This document shows positions 45,383 to 53,660 of a stretch of 64,000 nucleotides of DNA, one piece after another (the stretch's first letter is position 1; every line of letters begins with the position of its first letter). The notes below the pieces were generated by a model. The model ran no database searches and was not told the DNA's origin. It saw only the letters and a program-made list of their open reading frames with translations. The stretch is from the NCBI GenBank assembly GCA_964644845.1, contig CAZXXS010000029.1:1-64000 (forward strand), read 5' to 3'. The DNA is from Geothermovivens sp964644845 (GTDB lineage: Bacteria > Zhuqueibacterota > Zhuqueibacteria > Oleimicrobiales > Geothermoviventaceae). The translations under genes were made by a program, and so were the position numbers.

Positions 45383-46663
45383 CTACGCGCGAAAGAGCTT
45401 CCGCAACTCAAACACGAGCGCGTGGACCTGGTCGGGCGTGTTGTAAATGTGGCAGCTGACGCGAATGGCGCTCAGGCCGTGCTCGCCAACCGGCCTGAGG
45501 CGAAAACCACGCTGAGCCATCCGGTCGATCGTCTCCTGCATTGAGAGCGCCAGGGGTTTGAAGGTGATGATGCTTCCGCGACTCGCAAGCTCAGTTGGGG
45601 TCAAAATCCGAAGTCCAGGCAGGTCCTGAAGACCCGAGACCAGAATGTTACATAAGGCTACGTTGTGGCGGCGTACCGTTTCGAGACCGATTTCGCTGAG
45701 GAAACGCATGGCCTCGCCCAAGCCGAGAACCAGCGGAATGTTCCGGGTGCCGTACTCGACCGTTTTTGCCGCGCGGATGGGCTGGTAAAAAAGGCGGTCA
45801 AGATCGTAGTCTGCGGAATAAGCGCCGACGAAACTCGGTCTCCAACGGTCGTGCATTTCTTTCCGGATGTAAAGCAGACCCGTGCCTTTCGGGCCGAGCA
45901 GCCACTTGTGGCCGGATGTCGCGTAGAAATCGGCGCCGGTGGCGTGGAGATTCAAGGGCATTTGGCCGGGTGGATGAACCCCATCGAGCACGAAAATGAT
46001 GTCCTTCTTGTGGCAGAAGTCGGCGATCTCTGCCACAGGGAAAACGGTGCCGGTTGTACACGTCATGTGCGAGATCGACAGAACACGCGTTCTTGGGCCG
46101 ATGCTCCGTACGATGGCATCGTAATTTTCTTGAGCGGTTAGGGCTGGTTCGAAGAGCCGAATTCGGATGCCGCGTTCGTTTTTGAGAGCAACCCAGGGCA
46201 TCGCCCCACCCGGATGCTCGTGCGTCGACATCAGCACTTCATCACCCGGCTTCAGATCAAGGCCTCGCGCTACGTAGTTCATGCCCTCCGTCGTACTCCT
46301 TGTGAAGGCGATTTCTTCCGGATCGCAGCCAAGGAATTGCGCCGCGTCCTCCCTCACCCTCTCCAGTTTCTCGTGGCCCGTCTCGGAGATCTGCTCCAAT
46401 TCAAGAGTCGCCTGGTACACAGCGTCGACCACACGCCTTGGTGATGGTCCAAGCCCACCGTTGTTGAAGTAGACCCTCTCGTCTGTCAAAAGAAACTGGG
46501 AACGGATCATCTCCCAGTAGCTGGACTGTGAACGTCGGTCATCGGTCTCGGTGGCCTCGACGGAAGATTTTGGCCAAGCGACGTCGGAAATCGCCAGGGC
46601 CGAAAGAGCCCCAAAAGCACTTGCCAGAAAAGACCTGCGGTCGACGTTTCGACGTTGTGTCAT
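45383..46663 (-). CDS. Tat-exported class V aminotransferase (isopenicillin-N-epimerase/cysteine-desulfurase-like fold)
   Basis: The product has 426 residues. The N-terminus is a twin-arginine signal (RRSFLASAFGALSALAIS, with the RR-x-FL motif near residue 9-13). The remainder is a PLP fold-type I class V enzyme: VYFNNGGLGPSPRRV, TRSTTEGMNYVARGL, STHEHPGGAMPW, SHMTCTTGTVFP, FVLDGVHPPGQ and the PLP lysine in ATSGHKWLLGPKGTG. The closest named family by pattern is isopenicillin N epimerase-like. No conserved desulfurase Cys loop was recognised near the C-terminus. Export of a cofactor-loaded enzyme fits Tat. It lies downstream of the M50 protease with a 163-base gap. The substrate is unknown. 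Confidence 0.9.
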   Translation of the reverse strand: MTQRRNVDRRSFLASAFGALSALAISDVAWPKSSVEATETDDRRSQSSYWEMIRSQFLLTDERVYFNNGGLGPSPRRVVDAVYQATLELEQISETGHEKLERVREDAAQFLGCDPEEIAFTRSTTEGMNYVARGLDLKPGDEVLMSTHEHPGGAMPWVALKNERGIRIRLFEPALTAQENYDAIVRSIGPRTRVLSISHMTCTTGTVFPVAEIADFCHKKDIIFVLDGVHPPGQMPLNLHATGADFYATSGHKWLLGPKGTGLLYIRKEMHDRWRPSFVGAYSADYDLDRLFYQPIRAAKTVEYGTRNIPLVLGLGEAMRFLSEIGLETVRRHNVALCNILVSGLQDLPGLRILTPTELASRGSIITFKPLALSMQETIDRMAQRGFRLRPVGEHGLSAIRVSCHIYNTPDQVHALVFELRKLFRA

Positions 46664-46826
46664 GCTTTACCTCACTTGCTTAGCGGTTGTTCACAGAATT
46701 CGGTGAAAAGCCGTGTTGAAATCGGGCTGCGCCCGGGGTTTCAGCGTTGCTCGGAGTACCGTCGAACGCAACGTGTGCCAATCGTTCAAACGTCGACGAC
46801 CACCGGGGCGAGAGCCGAGTTCCCAC

Positions 46827-47783
46827 CTACGCGATCTTGAAAGGTGCGGGGGTGAAGGAAACGACGAAAATCAAGAAGGTAAACACGCCGAGAACGCGAC
46901 GTTTGAGGTCGAGCGGCGTGAAGTCGTCAAGGGGCGGCGGGTGTCTGTAGCCCAACCAGATGAGAAGCAGGATTAGCAGCAACCAGCCCCAGTACACCAG
47001 CGCGCAGATGACCGCAAAAGCCGCCAACATGATCTTGTAGACGACGTTGCTGCGCCGACCGAACATGGCGTAGAGCACATGACCACCGTCCAGTTGACCA
47101 ATCGGGAGCAAATTCAAAGCGGTGACAAACAGACCCGCCCAAGCCGCGAAAGCGACCGGATGCAAAACAAGGTCGAAGCCTTCTGGAATGTGTCCGACGA
47201 CGAGGTGGCTTAGCGCTTTGAACAACAGACTTTCGCCCAAAAAGAGCGTCCCCTCCGGTGCGGATTTCAAAGGCTCGATCTGGGACCAATGCAGCCCGGC
47301 GATCAAGGCTGGAATAGTAATGGCCAAGCCCGCAAGCGGACCGGCCACACCGATGTCAAACAATGCGCGTCGGTTCGGCATGCGGGCGTCCATGCGAATA
47401 ATGGCTCCGAGGGTGCCAAAGGGGTTCAGCCACGGGAACGGGAAAGGAATGAAGAATGGCAACGTAGCCGGGACACGGTGCCTTCTTGACATCAGGTAGT
47501 GTCCCATCTCGTGCGCTGTCAAAATGGCCATGATCGTTGCCGAATATTCCAAACCCAAAACGACGTTACCGTTCGTGTAGGCCCCGACGAACCAGGTGGA
47601 AAGAAAGGTCAGAATGTAAAGCGCAAGGTTCAGTTTGGGGCGATCAGGCCGCAGTTTCGCGAGAATTCCCAGGCCACGGCGAGGCCGCCACTGGACGTCC
47701 TCACCTGGAAAGCGAGACGAGTTGTCTGTAGCCCCTTGTGGTGGAATCCAGCGCGGAAAATGGTAACGGTCGTAGTCGTTCAT
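46827..47783 (-). CDS. Site-2 protease family (M50) membrane metalloprotease
   Basis: The product has 318 residues with at least six hydrophobic segments. The zinc motif HEMGH lies at about 91-95 in the segment TIMAILTAHEMGHYLMSRR. The third ligand motif is NLLPIGQLDGGH at about 226-237, in the membrane as expected for S2P enzymes. No PDZ domain is visible, unlike RseP. An N-terminal hydrophilic stretch of about 55 residues precedes the first membrane helix. Its ATG overlaps the stop of the upstream SAM-hydrolase gene by four bases. The substrate is unknown; an anti-sigma factor or lipoprotein is possible by family. Confidence 0.93.
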   Translation of the reverse strand: MNDYDRYHFPRWIPPQGATDNSSRFPGEDVQWRPRRGLGILAKLRPDRPKLNLALYILTFLSTWFVGAYTNGNVVLGLEYSATIMAILTAHEMGHYLMSRRHRVPATLPFFIPFPFPWLNPFGTLGAIIRMDARMPNRRALFDIGVAGPLAGLAITIPALIAGLHWSQIEPLKSAPEGTLFLGESLLFKALSHLVVGHIPEGFDLVLHPVAFAAWAGLFVTALNLLPIGQLDGGHVLYAMFGRRSNVVYKIMLAAFAVICALVYWGWLLLILLLIWLGYRHPPPLDDFTPLDLKRRVLGVFTFLIFVVSFTPAPFKIA

Positions 47784-48577
47784 GCCGCCGTGGAACCTTT
47801 CAACTTGTCCTTGAGGTGGAGTTTCACTTCCGACGTCAGTGCGTCCGAAAGTTCAGCAACGACACTGGCAAGGTTGAGCGCGATCTCGAGGTAGCCGTGA
47901 CTACCCTGCAGGACAAGCAACTCCCCAGGGCGTCCCTCCGCGAAGGTACGCGCGGGTTTGCAGAAGCGACCAGCGAACTCCACTTTGCTTGCGATCTCCA
48001 GCAAAGAATTGGGAAGGTCGGTCAGGACATTCCCGAAACGGTCAGCGAGTACGGCGTGCCCGATGATTTGTTCACCCCGCAAGTGCGGTCTGGTGAGCTT
48101 GAGACGGACGGGTGTGCGTAGTACGTTCCCGATCGAAGCGAGTTCGGTGCCACGGGCAAGGTGGGCTGCAACGGGTGCGAAGACATCCCGCCCGTGGAAA
48201 GTGTTACTAATCTGAGGCGCCCAGAACGCGGGGTTGTCGGCTGCTACTACGTGCACCGAGGCTGCTTCAGCGAGAATCCAGGAAAGCAACCCATTGTCGG
48301 GACAGACGAAGTAAGACCCGTCAATCTCCGCCGCGAGAGCGTTTCTTGCTGTTCCGACGCCAGGATCAACAACACCGACGTGAACCGAACCTTTGGGGAA
48401 AGAAGTCGTGGCGAGTTTCCAAGCGAAGGCAGCACGCTCGACGTTGTGCGACGGAAGTTCGTGGGTCAGATCGATTACCGTGGCCTCGGGGCAGATTCTC
48501 GCGATGCTGCCTTTCATCTCGCCCACGAAACTGTCTTGTGTACCGAAATCCGTGAGAAGAGTGATGAGCGGTCTCAT
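47780..48577 (-). CDS. SAM hydrolase / SAM-dependent halogenase-family protein (DUF62)
   Basis: The product has 265 residues. The family signature is present: LITLLTDFGTQDSFVGEMKG, then DLTHELPSHNVERAAF, VVDPGVGTARNAL, VCPDNGLLSWIL and NTFHGRDVFAPVAAHLA. Most members hydrolyse S-adenosylmethionine to adenosine and methionine using water; a few use halide. The D-x-x-F-V-G and the D...R...H residues typical of the hydrolase are visible (FHGRDVF). It is translationally coupled to the M50 protease gene. A 349-base spacer separates it from rpe upstream. Confidence 0.93.
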   Translation of the reverse strand: MRPLITLLTDFGTQDSFVGEMKGSIARICPEATVIDLTHELPSHNVERAAFAWKLATTSFPKGSVHVGVVDPGVGTARNALAAEIDGSYFVCPDNGLLSWILAEAASVHVVAADNPAFWAPQISNTFHGRDVFAPVAAHLARGTELASIGNVLRTPVRLKLTRPHLRGEQIIGHAVLADRFGNVLTDLPNSLLEIASKVEFAGRFCKPARTFAEGRPGELLVLQGSHGYLEIALNLASVVAELSDALTSEVKLHLKDKLKGSTAA

Positions 48578-48926
48578 GATCTCCGCACAAACGATACGTT
48601 CTTTCGTTCAAACCCGGGACAACGGAGCCGGGTCTTGCCGGGATTTGGACTTGTAAAGCACCCGCCTGGTTCGTTCTGCTCTCTGGCCCTCGGGGCCCTC
48701 TCCCTCAGTCGGTCGATCTTCTCCCCTGCCTGCCTGGGTTCGTTTAGGACGGGAAAAGCAGCGGTCTGAGCAAGACTAAGAGACAAGCAGCCTCATCAGG
48801 CGCCGTTCTGGTCAGCCAGGCACATTTCAGCCCCCCGGGGCGTTTCAATTTCTCTGGTTCAGCGCTGGATCGATTGCAACTTGTACACATCCCGATCGAA
48901 GTGGGTCACACCCATGAAGGGTTCCG
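48578..48926. other. Spacer between rpe and the SAM hydrolase gene (349 bp)
   Basis: No credible gene on either strand. A small ACCCGG/CCCGGGT stem lies near 48612-48640 on the minus strand, just ahead of the SAM hydrolase gene. Nothing else recognised. Confidence 0.45.
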
Positions 48927-49595
48927 CTAAGTGTTCCTCCGCAACCGCAAAAGGGTTTTAACACGGTCTCCGGGGTCCCGATGTCCGAAGATCCAGGATC
49001 CGGCTACCAGAACGTTCGCTCCGGCACGGACAAGTTTTGCGCCAGTCACGTTGTCCACCCCCCCATCCACCTCGAGGTGTGCGGTGGAAGCTACCGAATC
49101 GAGAAGACGGCGCGCCTTAGCCACCTTGGCCACACCAAACGGGATGAATGGCTGTCCACCGAATCCGGGTTCCACCGTCATGACCAGCAGAAGATCAATT
49201 TCTTCCAAAACATGCGTCAAGAGCTCGAGTGGTGTCGCGGGGTTGACGGTTACACCGGCCTTGGCACCCAGGTCGTGGATTCTCTGAAGCGTTCTGTACA
49301 GATGCCCGGCTGCCTCTTGGTGAACCGTCAAAACGTCTGCTCCGGCATTCCGGAAATCGCTGAGGTAGCGGTCTGGTTCCGAGATCATCAAGTGCACATC
49401 GACGATGCACTCAGGGGCAGCGCGCCGAACCGCCTCGACCATCTGTGCCCCGAACGTGATGTTGGGCACGAAATGTCCGTCCATCACGTCCACGTGAATC
49501 CACGTAGCACCGGCTTCCACAACACTGCGAATCTGGTCGTGCAACCTCAAAAAGTCGGCAGACAGGATAGATGGAGCGACGATGAGCTCTCTCAT
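48927..49595 (-). CDS. rpe: Ribulose-phosphate 3-epimerase
   Basis: This 222-residue TIM-barrel enzyme interconverts ribulose 5-phosphate and xylulose 5-phosphate in the pentose phosphate pathway. Motifs: APSILSADF, IHVDVMDGHFVPNITFG, VHLMISEP, TVHQEA, GVTVNPATPLE, LLVMTVEPGFGGQPFI, EVDGGVD and LVAGSWIFG. All expected metal and phosphate ligands (His/Asp pairs) are visible. Its start overlaps the stop of the PASTA gene by four bases. Confidence 0.97.
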   Translation of the reverse strand: MRELIVAPSILSADFLRLHDQIRSVVEAGATWIHVDVMDGHFVPNITFGAQMVEAVRRAAPECIVDVHLMISEPDRYLSDFRNAGADVLTVHQEAAGHLYRTLQRIHDLGAKAGVTVNPATPLELLTHVLEEIDLLLVMTVEPGFGGQPFIPFGVAKVAKARRLLDSVASTAHLEVDGGVDNVTGAKLVRAGANVLVAGSWIFGHRDPGDRVKTLLRLRRNT

Positions 49596-50395
49596 GGCAC
49601 CGGTTCCGTTTGTCCGTCGGGGAGTTTGCTCACTACCAAGTCAAGTGTGTCGCCAGCGGAGACCTTAGTTCCCGGTTCCAACGACTGCTCGATCACCGTG
49701 TCGGGAAGCAACTCATCCGACTCCTGGTACACGATTTTGCCAACCGTTAGCCCTGCTTTCTTGATCGCTTTTCTGGCCTCGTCCAACGACTTACCGACGA
49801 CGTTTGGTACAATGAATTCGGATGGCATCGGACCCAAGCTGACGGTCAGCCGAACCTTGGTTCCCACTGCCACCTCCGTGCCTGGAGGTATCGATTGGTC
49901 GGCCACGACACCATCCGGGTAGTACGACGAGTAATCGTACTCAACCGAGTCCACGGCCAGCCCGACACTGTTGAGCTTGAAGACGGCATCCCTCTCAGAG
50001 CCGCCAACCAGGTTGGGCATGGCAATGGTCCTTTCGCCCTTGCTCAACGTCAGGTAGATTCGGCGACCGGTCTTGACTTTCGACCCCGCCGGCGGTTCCT
50101 GAAAAAGCACGTAGCCAGGGGGTACGTGTGAATCGAAACGCTCGCCGCCTTTTACGGCCTTGAGTTTGTGTTCTTCCAGCACAGATCGTGCAGTTTCAAA
50201 CGTCATGTTAGTTACGTCAGGGACGTCAATTGCCTGGCCGTGCCGGGTGTAGGCCGGCATGACAACCCGGTCCATCAGCAGGTAAAAAGCGACCAGCGCC
50301 AGGAAAGCGATGAGCCAGCGTTTCCAGCGAATGTGTACCCGTCCCCGCTGTGGTCGAGCCGTGCGCGCCTGTTGGACAGCGAAAAGCAGCATCAT
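49592..50395 (-). CDS. Membrane-anchored PASTA-domain protein without a kinase domain
   Basis: The product has 267 residues: a basic cytoplasmic tail of about 25 residues, one membrane helix (about 27-45, RWLIAFLALVAFYLLMD), then three PASTA domains (about 55-118, 122-190, 192-257). The repeats begin IDVPDVTNMTFETARSVL, IAMPNLVGGSERDAVFKL and FIVPNVVGKSLDEARKAI, each ending in SGT/TGT-type turns. PASTA domains bind peptidoglycan fragments in kinases and PBPs, but no kinase domain is present. It lies between rsmB and rpe, with four-base overlaps on both sides. In Firmicutes this slot holds the PrpC/PrkC phosphatase-kinase pair, so this may be the kinase's sensor part retained alone. Two adjacent ATGs are possible. 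Confidence 0.9.
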   Translation of the reverse strand: MMLLFAVQQARTARPQRGRVHIRWKRWLIAFLALVAFYLLMDRVVMPAYTRHGQAIDVPDVTNMTFETARSVLEEHKLKAVKGGERFDSHVPPGYVLFQEPPAGSKVKTGRRIYLTLSKGERTIAMPNLVGGSERDAVFKLNSVGLAVDSVEYDYSSYYPDGVVADQSIPPGTEVAVGTKVRLTVSLGPMPSEFIVPNVVGKSLDEARKAIKKAGLTVGKIVYQESDELLPDTVIEQSLEPGTKVSAGDTLDLVVSKLPDGQTEPVP

Positions 50396-51786
50396 CCTCT
50401 CCTCACGAGTCGAGCAGCAAAGGTGCCGTCCAGGTCGTGACGATGTGGGAAGGTACGAACGAAGCCTTCGTCGGTCACGAAACGGATGTCAACGTACTTC
50501 GCTGCTGTTTCGACGTCGAAATTGGGATGTCGTTCGAGAAACTCCCTTACGACTTCTTCGTTCTCTTCCCGTTCCAACGTGCATGTGCTGTAGACCAACA
50601 CTCCGCCGGACGCCAAGACGTTCGCAATGCCGTCCAAAATGGCGATTTGTGTTCTCTTGAGCTTGAGGACGTCACGCTCGGAACGCTGCCAGCGCGCATC
50701 AACTCGCCGCCTGAACACCCCTGTACCCGAACAGGGTGCGTCAACAAGCACCTTGGTTGCCCGAGCAAGTGCTGGAGCACGTGCGTCGGCACAAAGGCAG
50801 TGCAAGTTCCGCAAGCCGAGTCGTGCGGCGGCAGCGCGGATCAAGCGGACGCGATGGAGCTGAAGATCACTGGCGAAAACAACTCCGCCCTTGGCTCTGA
50901 GGAATTGGGCTGCTGCGGTTGCCTTGCTGCCGGGCGCGGCGCAAGCATCCCACACCTTGTCCCCTGCCTTTAAGCCCAGCAACGCAACCGGGAGACTACC
51001 GCTCGGATCTTGCGGCGTGATGGCGCCCTCACGGAAAGCCCGGAGCGACTCAAGCCCCTGTGGCAGGTCCTCGAGCTTCAGGTATTCGTCGAAACCCGGC
51101 ACCACTTGAACCCGAACTCCCTCGGCCAGAAGCAGTTCTCTTGCTTCAGCGACGTCGAAATGAGCTCCGTTCACGCGTACGAAGAGCGGTGCAGCTTGAT
51201 TGTTGGCCTCCAGCAGAGCGACCGTCTCTTCGAAACCGAAATGGTTCAGCCACCGCTCGACCACCCACCGCGGGTGGCTGTAGGCGATTGAAAGGCCACG
51301 AGCTGACTGCAGATCGGCGGGCAAAGGACGACGCGATCGCAGCGGCTCAAGGCGTCGGAGAATCGCGTTGACACGCCCTGCCCACTGGGCGCCACCGACC
51401 GCTTTCGCGAGTTCCACAGCCTCGGAGACGACGGCGTAGCCCGGCGTCGAATGATGAAAAAAGAGCTCGTAGGTTGCGACTTCGAGAACGGCCCTGAGCC
51501 CAAAGGGCACTCGGAAGTAGTCGCCCCGGTAGCGTTTTTTCAGAACCCAGCGCAGGTACAAACGCCAGCGAACACAGCCACGGACCAGTTCAGAAACCAG
51601 GGCTCGGTCGCGGGAATTAAGATTGCTTTTGCGCAACTGCGAGCGCAGCAGCAGGTCCACGTAGGCCCGCCGGCGCTCTGCCTCTGCAAGGATGTGAACC
51701 GCCAGCTGCCGGGCCGTTGGGGTTTTCTCTCCGGTCTCTTGCAAAGACCGAGCAGTTGAGATGACATTCCCTTTTTCACTGGCCAC
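50392..51786 (-). CDS. rsmB: 16S rRNA (cytosine-967-C5) methyltransferase
   Basis: The product has about 464 residues. GTG 51786 is chosen because AAGGTGG lies eight bases upstream; the open frame extends back to 51846. An N-terminal NusB-like RNA-binding domain (about 25-150: RQLAVHILAEAERRRAYVDL) is followed by the SAM-dependent methyltransferase domain. Motifs: VWDACAAPGSKATAAAQFL (SAM binding), LVDAPCSGTGVFRRR with the release Cys and YSTCTLEREENE with the catalytic Cys. The combination of the NusB domain with this core identifies RsmB rather than RsmF. It sits downstream of fmt, as in many bacteria, and overlaps the PASTA gene. Confidence 0.95.
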   Translation of the reverse strand: MASEKGNVISTARSLQETGEKTPTARQLAVHILAEAERRRAYVDLLLRSQLRKSNLNSRDRALVSELVRGCVRWRLYLRWVLKKRYRGDYFRVPFGLRAVLEVATYELFFHHSTPGYAVVSEAVELAKAVGGAQWAGRVNAILRRLEPLRSRRPLPADLQSARGLSIAYSHPRWVVERWLNHFGFEETVALLEANNQAAPLFVRVNGAHFDVAEARELLLAEGVRVQVVPGFDEYLKLEDLPQGLESLRAFREGAITPQDPSGSLPVALLGLKAGDKVWDACAAPGSKATAAAQFLRAKGGVVFASDLQLHRVRLIRAAAARLGLRNLHCLCADARAPALARATKVLVDAPCSGTGVFRRRVDARWQRSERDVLKLKRTQIAILDGIANVLASGGVLVYSTCTLEREENEEVVREFLERHPNFDVETAAKYVDIRFVTDEGFVRTFPHRHDLDGTFAARLVRRG

Positions 51787-52097
51787 CTGACCGTCCACCT
51801 TTTCCCGCACTGGGTGGGTCGGCGTGTTCACAATTGCGTGGAACACACGCGGTACTGCCCTCTCTCGAGTGCTCTTTCACAGACTTCCTTTCCTGCAGGA
51901 CGAGGAGCCGTCATCAAGTCGATTTCCTTAACGCGCTTTGTGCATTGGGTTCATCTTCGTGCGTAGCGCGTCACGTCCTACGCAGTTGACGAGTCTACCA
52001 CATCGAATCATCTGCACGGCACCGCAACCGGAACGTCGCCAGCGCAAGTCTCGACAAAAGCAGATCGATCCTCTCCTCTCCGCAGCAAGCCCGGCGG
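51787..52097. other. Spacer between fmt and rsmB (311 bp)
   Basis: A perfect seven-pair stem (TGCGTAG 51960-51966 with CTACGCA 51978-51984) is present, without a T run. No gene is supported. Fmt and rsmB are usually adjacent, so the gap is larger than normal. Confidence 0.45.
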
Positions 52098-53072
52098 TTA
52101 GCCTTGCGGAGCTCTTTCACTCGACTGAAATCTGTCGCCTTTCGCCAGTCGGTAGCCACGCAAGAACTCGCCGGCTTTCATCACGCGTTTACCAGCCGGT
52201 TGCAGCTCAAGAATCGACACAACGCCGCGTCCCGTTTTCACCAGCAGCCGCCCCTGCTTAGCGTCGGCTTCTACAACCGTCCCAGGTGCAACCTCTTGCA
52301 CTTCGGGAGACGCCTCGCTTTCCCCCACTTCCACAGCGCGGTGAAAGTTGATCAAGCGGTTGTTCCAGTACGAAAACGCTGCTGGTTCCGGGGCCAGACC
52401 ACGGATGAGCCTGGCCACACGCGGAGCGGGTTCGCTCCAATCGATGCGTCCCAGTTCACGTGTCACTTTTGGTGCGCGCGAGACCTCGCCTACCTGCGGG
52501 GACGGGCTCACCGAGCCCTCTTCCAGGCGATCGATGGTCTCAAGAAGAAGCTGCGCCCCGAGGTCGGCAAGGCGCTGCTGGAGTTCGCCCGCGGTTTCCA
52601 GTGGACCGATCTCCGTCTCGCGTTGCAGCAAAATGTCACCCGTGTCCACCTTTTCCTGGATGAAGAAGGTGGTCACACCGGTCGTGCGTTCGCCGTTGAT
52701 GATGGCCCACTGGATCGGCGCGGCGCCCCGGTACTTCGGAAGGAGTGACGCGTGTAGATTGATCGTGCCCAGCGGCGGCATCGTGAAAACGGCTGCTGGA
52801 AGGATGCGAAATGCGACGACCACAAACAGATCAGCCCCCACGGCCCGTAGACTGGTCAGAAACGGCGCTTCTTGCAGATCGACGGGCGTGAAAACCGGCA
52901 GTCCTTCCTGCAAGGCGCGTTCTTTCACAACAGTGGGTCGCAGGCGGCGACCGCGGCCACGTGGGCGGTCAGGCGCCGTTACCACTGCCAGAATCTGGTG
53001 TCTCCCTGACCTGAGGAGTAAGTCCAAAGACGGGAGCGAAAAATCCGCACTTCCGAAAAAAACGATGCGCAT
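52098..53072 (-). CDS. fmt: Methionyl-tRNA formyltransferase
   Basis: This 324-residue enzyme formylates initiator Met-tRNA using 10-formyltetrahydrofolate. ATG 53072 gives the standard start MRIVFFGSADFSLPSLDLL; the longer frame to 53180 is not conserved in type. Motifs: VVTAPDRPRGRGR, TPVDLQ, VVAFRILPAAVF, INLHASLLPKYRGAAPIQWA (hinge and catalytic His), GVTTFFIQEKVDTGDIL. A C-terminal OB-like domain (about 210-315) includes RLIRGLAPEPAAF and EFLRGYRLAKGDRF. folD, which supplies the folate cofactor pathway, lies 4 kb away on the same strand. Confidence 0.97.
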   Translation of the reverse strand: MRIVFFGSADFSLPSLDLLLRSGRHQILAVVTAPDRPRGRGRRLRPTVVKERALQEGLPVFTPVDLQEAPFLTSLRAVGADLFVVVAFRILPAAVFTMPPLGTINLHASLLPKYRGAAPIQWAIINGERTTGVTTFFIQEKVDTGDILLQRETEIGPLETAGELQQRLADLGAQLLLETIDRLEEGSVSPSPQVGEVSRAPKVTRELGRIDWSEPAPRVARLIRGLAPEPAAFSYWNNRLINFHRAVEVGESEASPEVQEVAPGTVVEADAKQGRLLVKTGRGVVSILELQPAGKRVMKAGEFLRGYRLAKGDRFQSSERAPQG

Positions 53073-53196
53073 GGGTTCCAACCTGTTGTCGAACCGAAGA
53101 GCCAGTGAGGGCTTAAGAAAACGCCAGCATTTACCGCTGAAGGAGAGGCGGATTTCACTGGCGGCGAAGCGCCGCCTCACCTCGGGCGCGAGGGCG

Positions 53197-53232
53197 ACAA
53201 AAAACCGGGGCGCAAAACGCTGGTTTCGCCCC
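53197..53232 (-). terminator. Intrinsic terminator after the radA-tgt-yajC operon
   Basis: On the minus strand, GGGGCG (53232-53227) pairs with CGCCCC (53212-53207) and is followed by GGTTTTTTG. It lies about 45 bases past the yajC stop, separating yajC from fmt. Confidence 0.8.
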
Positions 53233-53277
53233 GTAAGCCCAGAGGCGGGGCACCGGGAAAATCAGCCGGGAACGCGC

Positions 53278-53601
53278 TCAACTTTCCAACTTGCGTGCCA
53301 CGGAACTCCGGGCCAGTTCAATTTTGACGTTGTCAGCAATCTTTACAATGAGAGTGTTCTCCTTCTCTTTCACGCCGACGACCGTGCCGTAGATGCCTCC
53401 AGCCGTGACGATCCTGTCTCCCTTCTGAATGGAGGCGAGCATTTTCTGGTGCTCTTTTTGGCGTTTCGCCTGTGGCCTGAAAATGAGGAGCCACATGATC
53501 ACGACGATCAGGATGATTGGAAGCCACATGGCCAGCGGGTTTGGGCTTTGTCCACTTTGGCCCGCTGGCTGGCCCATGTAGAGCAGCACGGTTCCTAGCA
53601 C
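53278..53601 (-). CDS. yajC: Preprotein translocase subunit YajC
   Basis: The product has 107 residues: a short periplasmic N-terminus (MLGTVLLYMGQPAGQS), one membrane helix (about 24-43, LAMWLPIILIVVIMWLLIF) and then RPQAKRQKEHQKMLASIQKG. The conserved YajC core follows, GDRIVTAGGIYGTVVGVKE with a VKIELARSSVARKL end. YajC joins SecDF at the Sec translocon. It follows tgt, as in the classic tgt-yajC-secDF order, but here secDF does not follow; a terminator and fmt do instead. Confidence 0.95.
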   Translation of the reverse strand: MLGTVLLYMGQPAGQSGQSPNPLAMWLPIILIVVIMWLLIFRPQAKRQKEHQKMLASIQKGDRIVTAGGIYGTVVGVKEKENTLIVKIADNVKIELARSSVARKLES

Positions 53602-53660
53602 GTTAATCTCCTTTCACTTGGTTTGGCTTGCCCGTGTCTTCCGCAAAGGCGCCCTAACGC

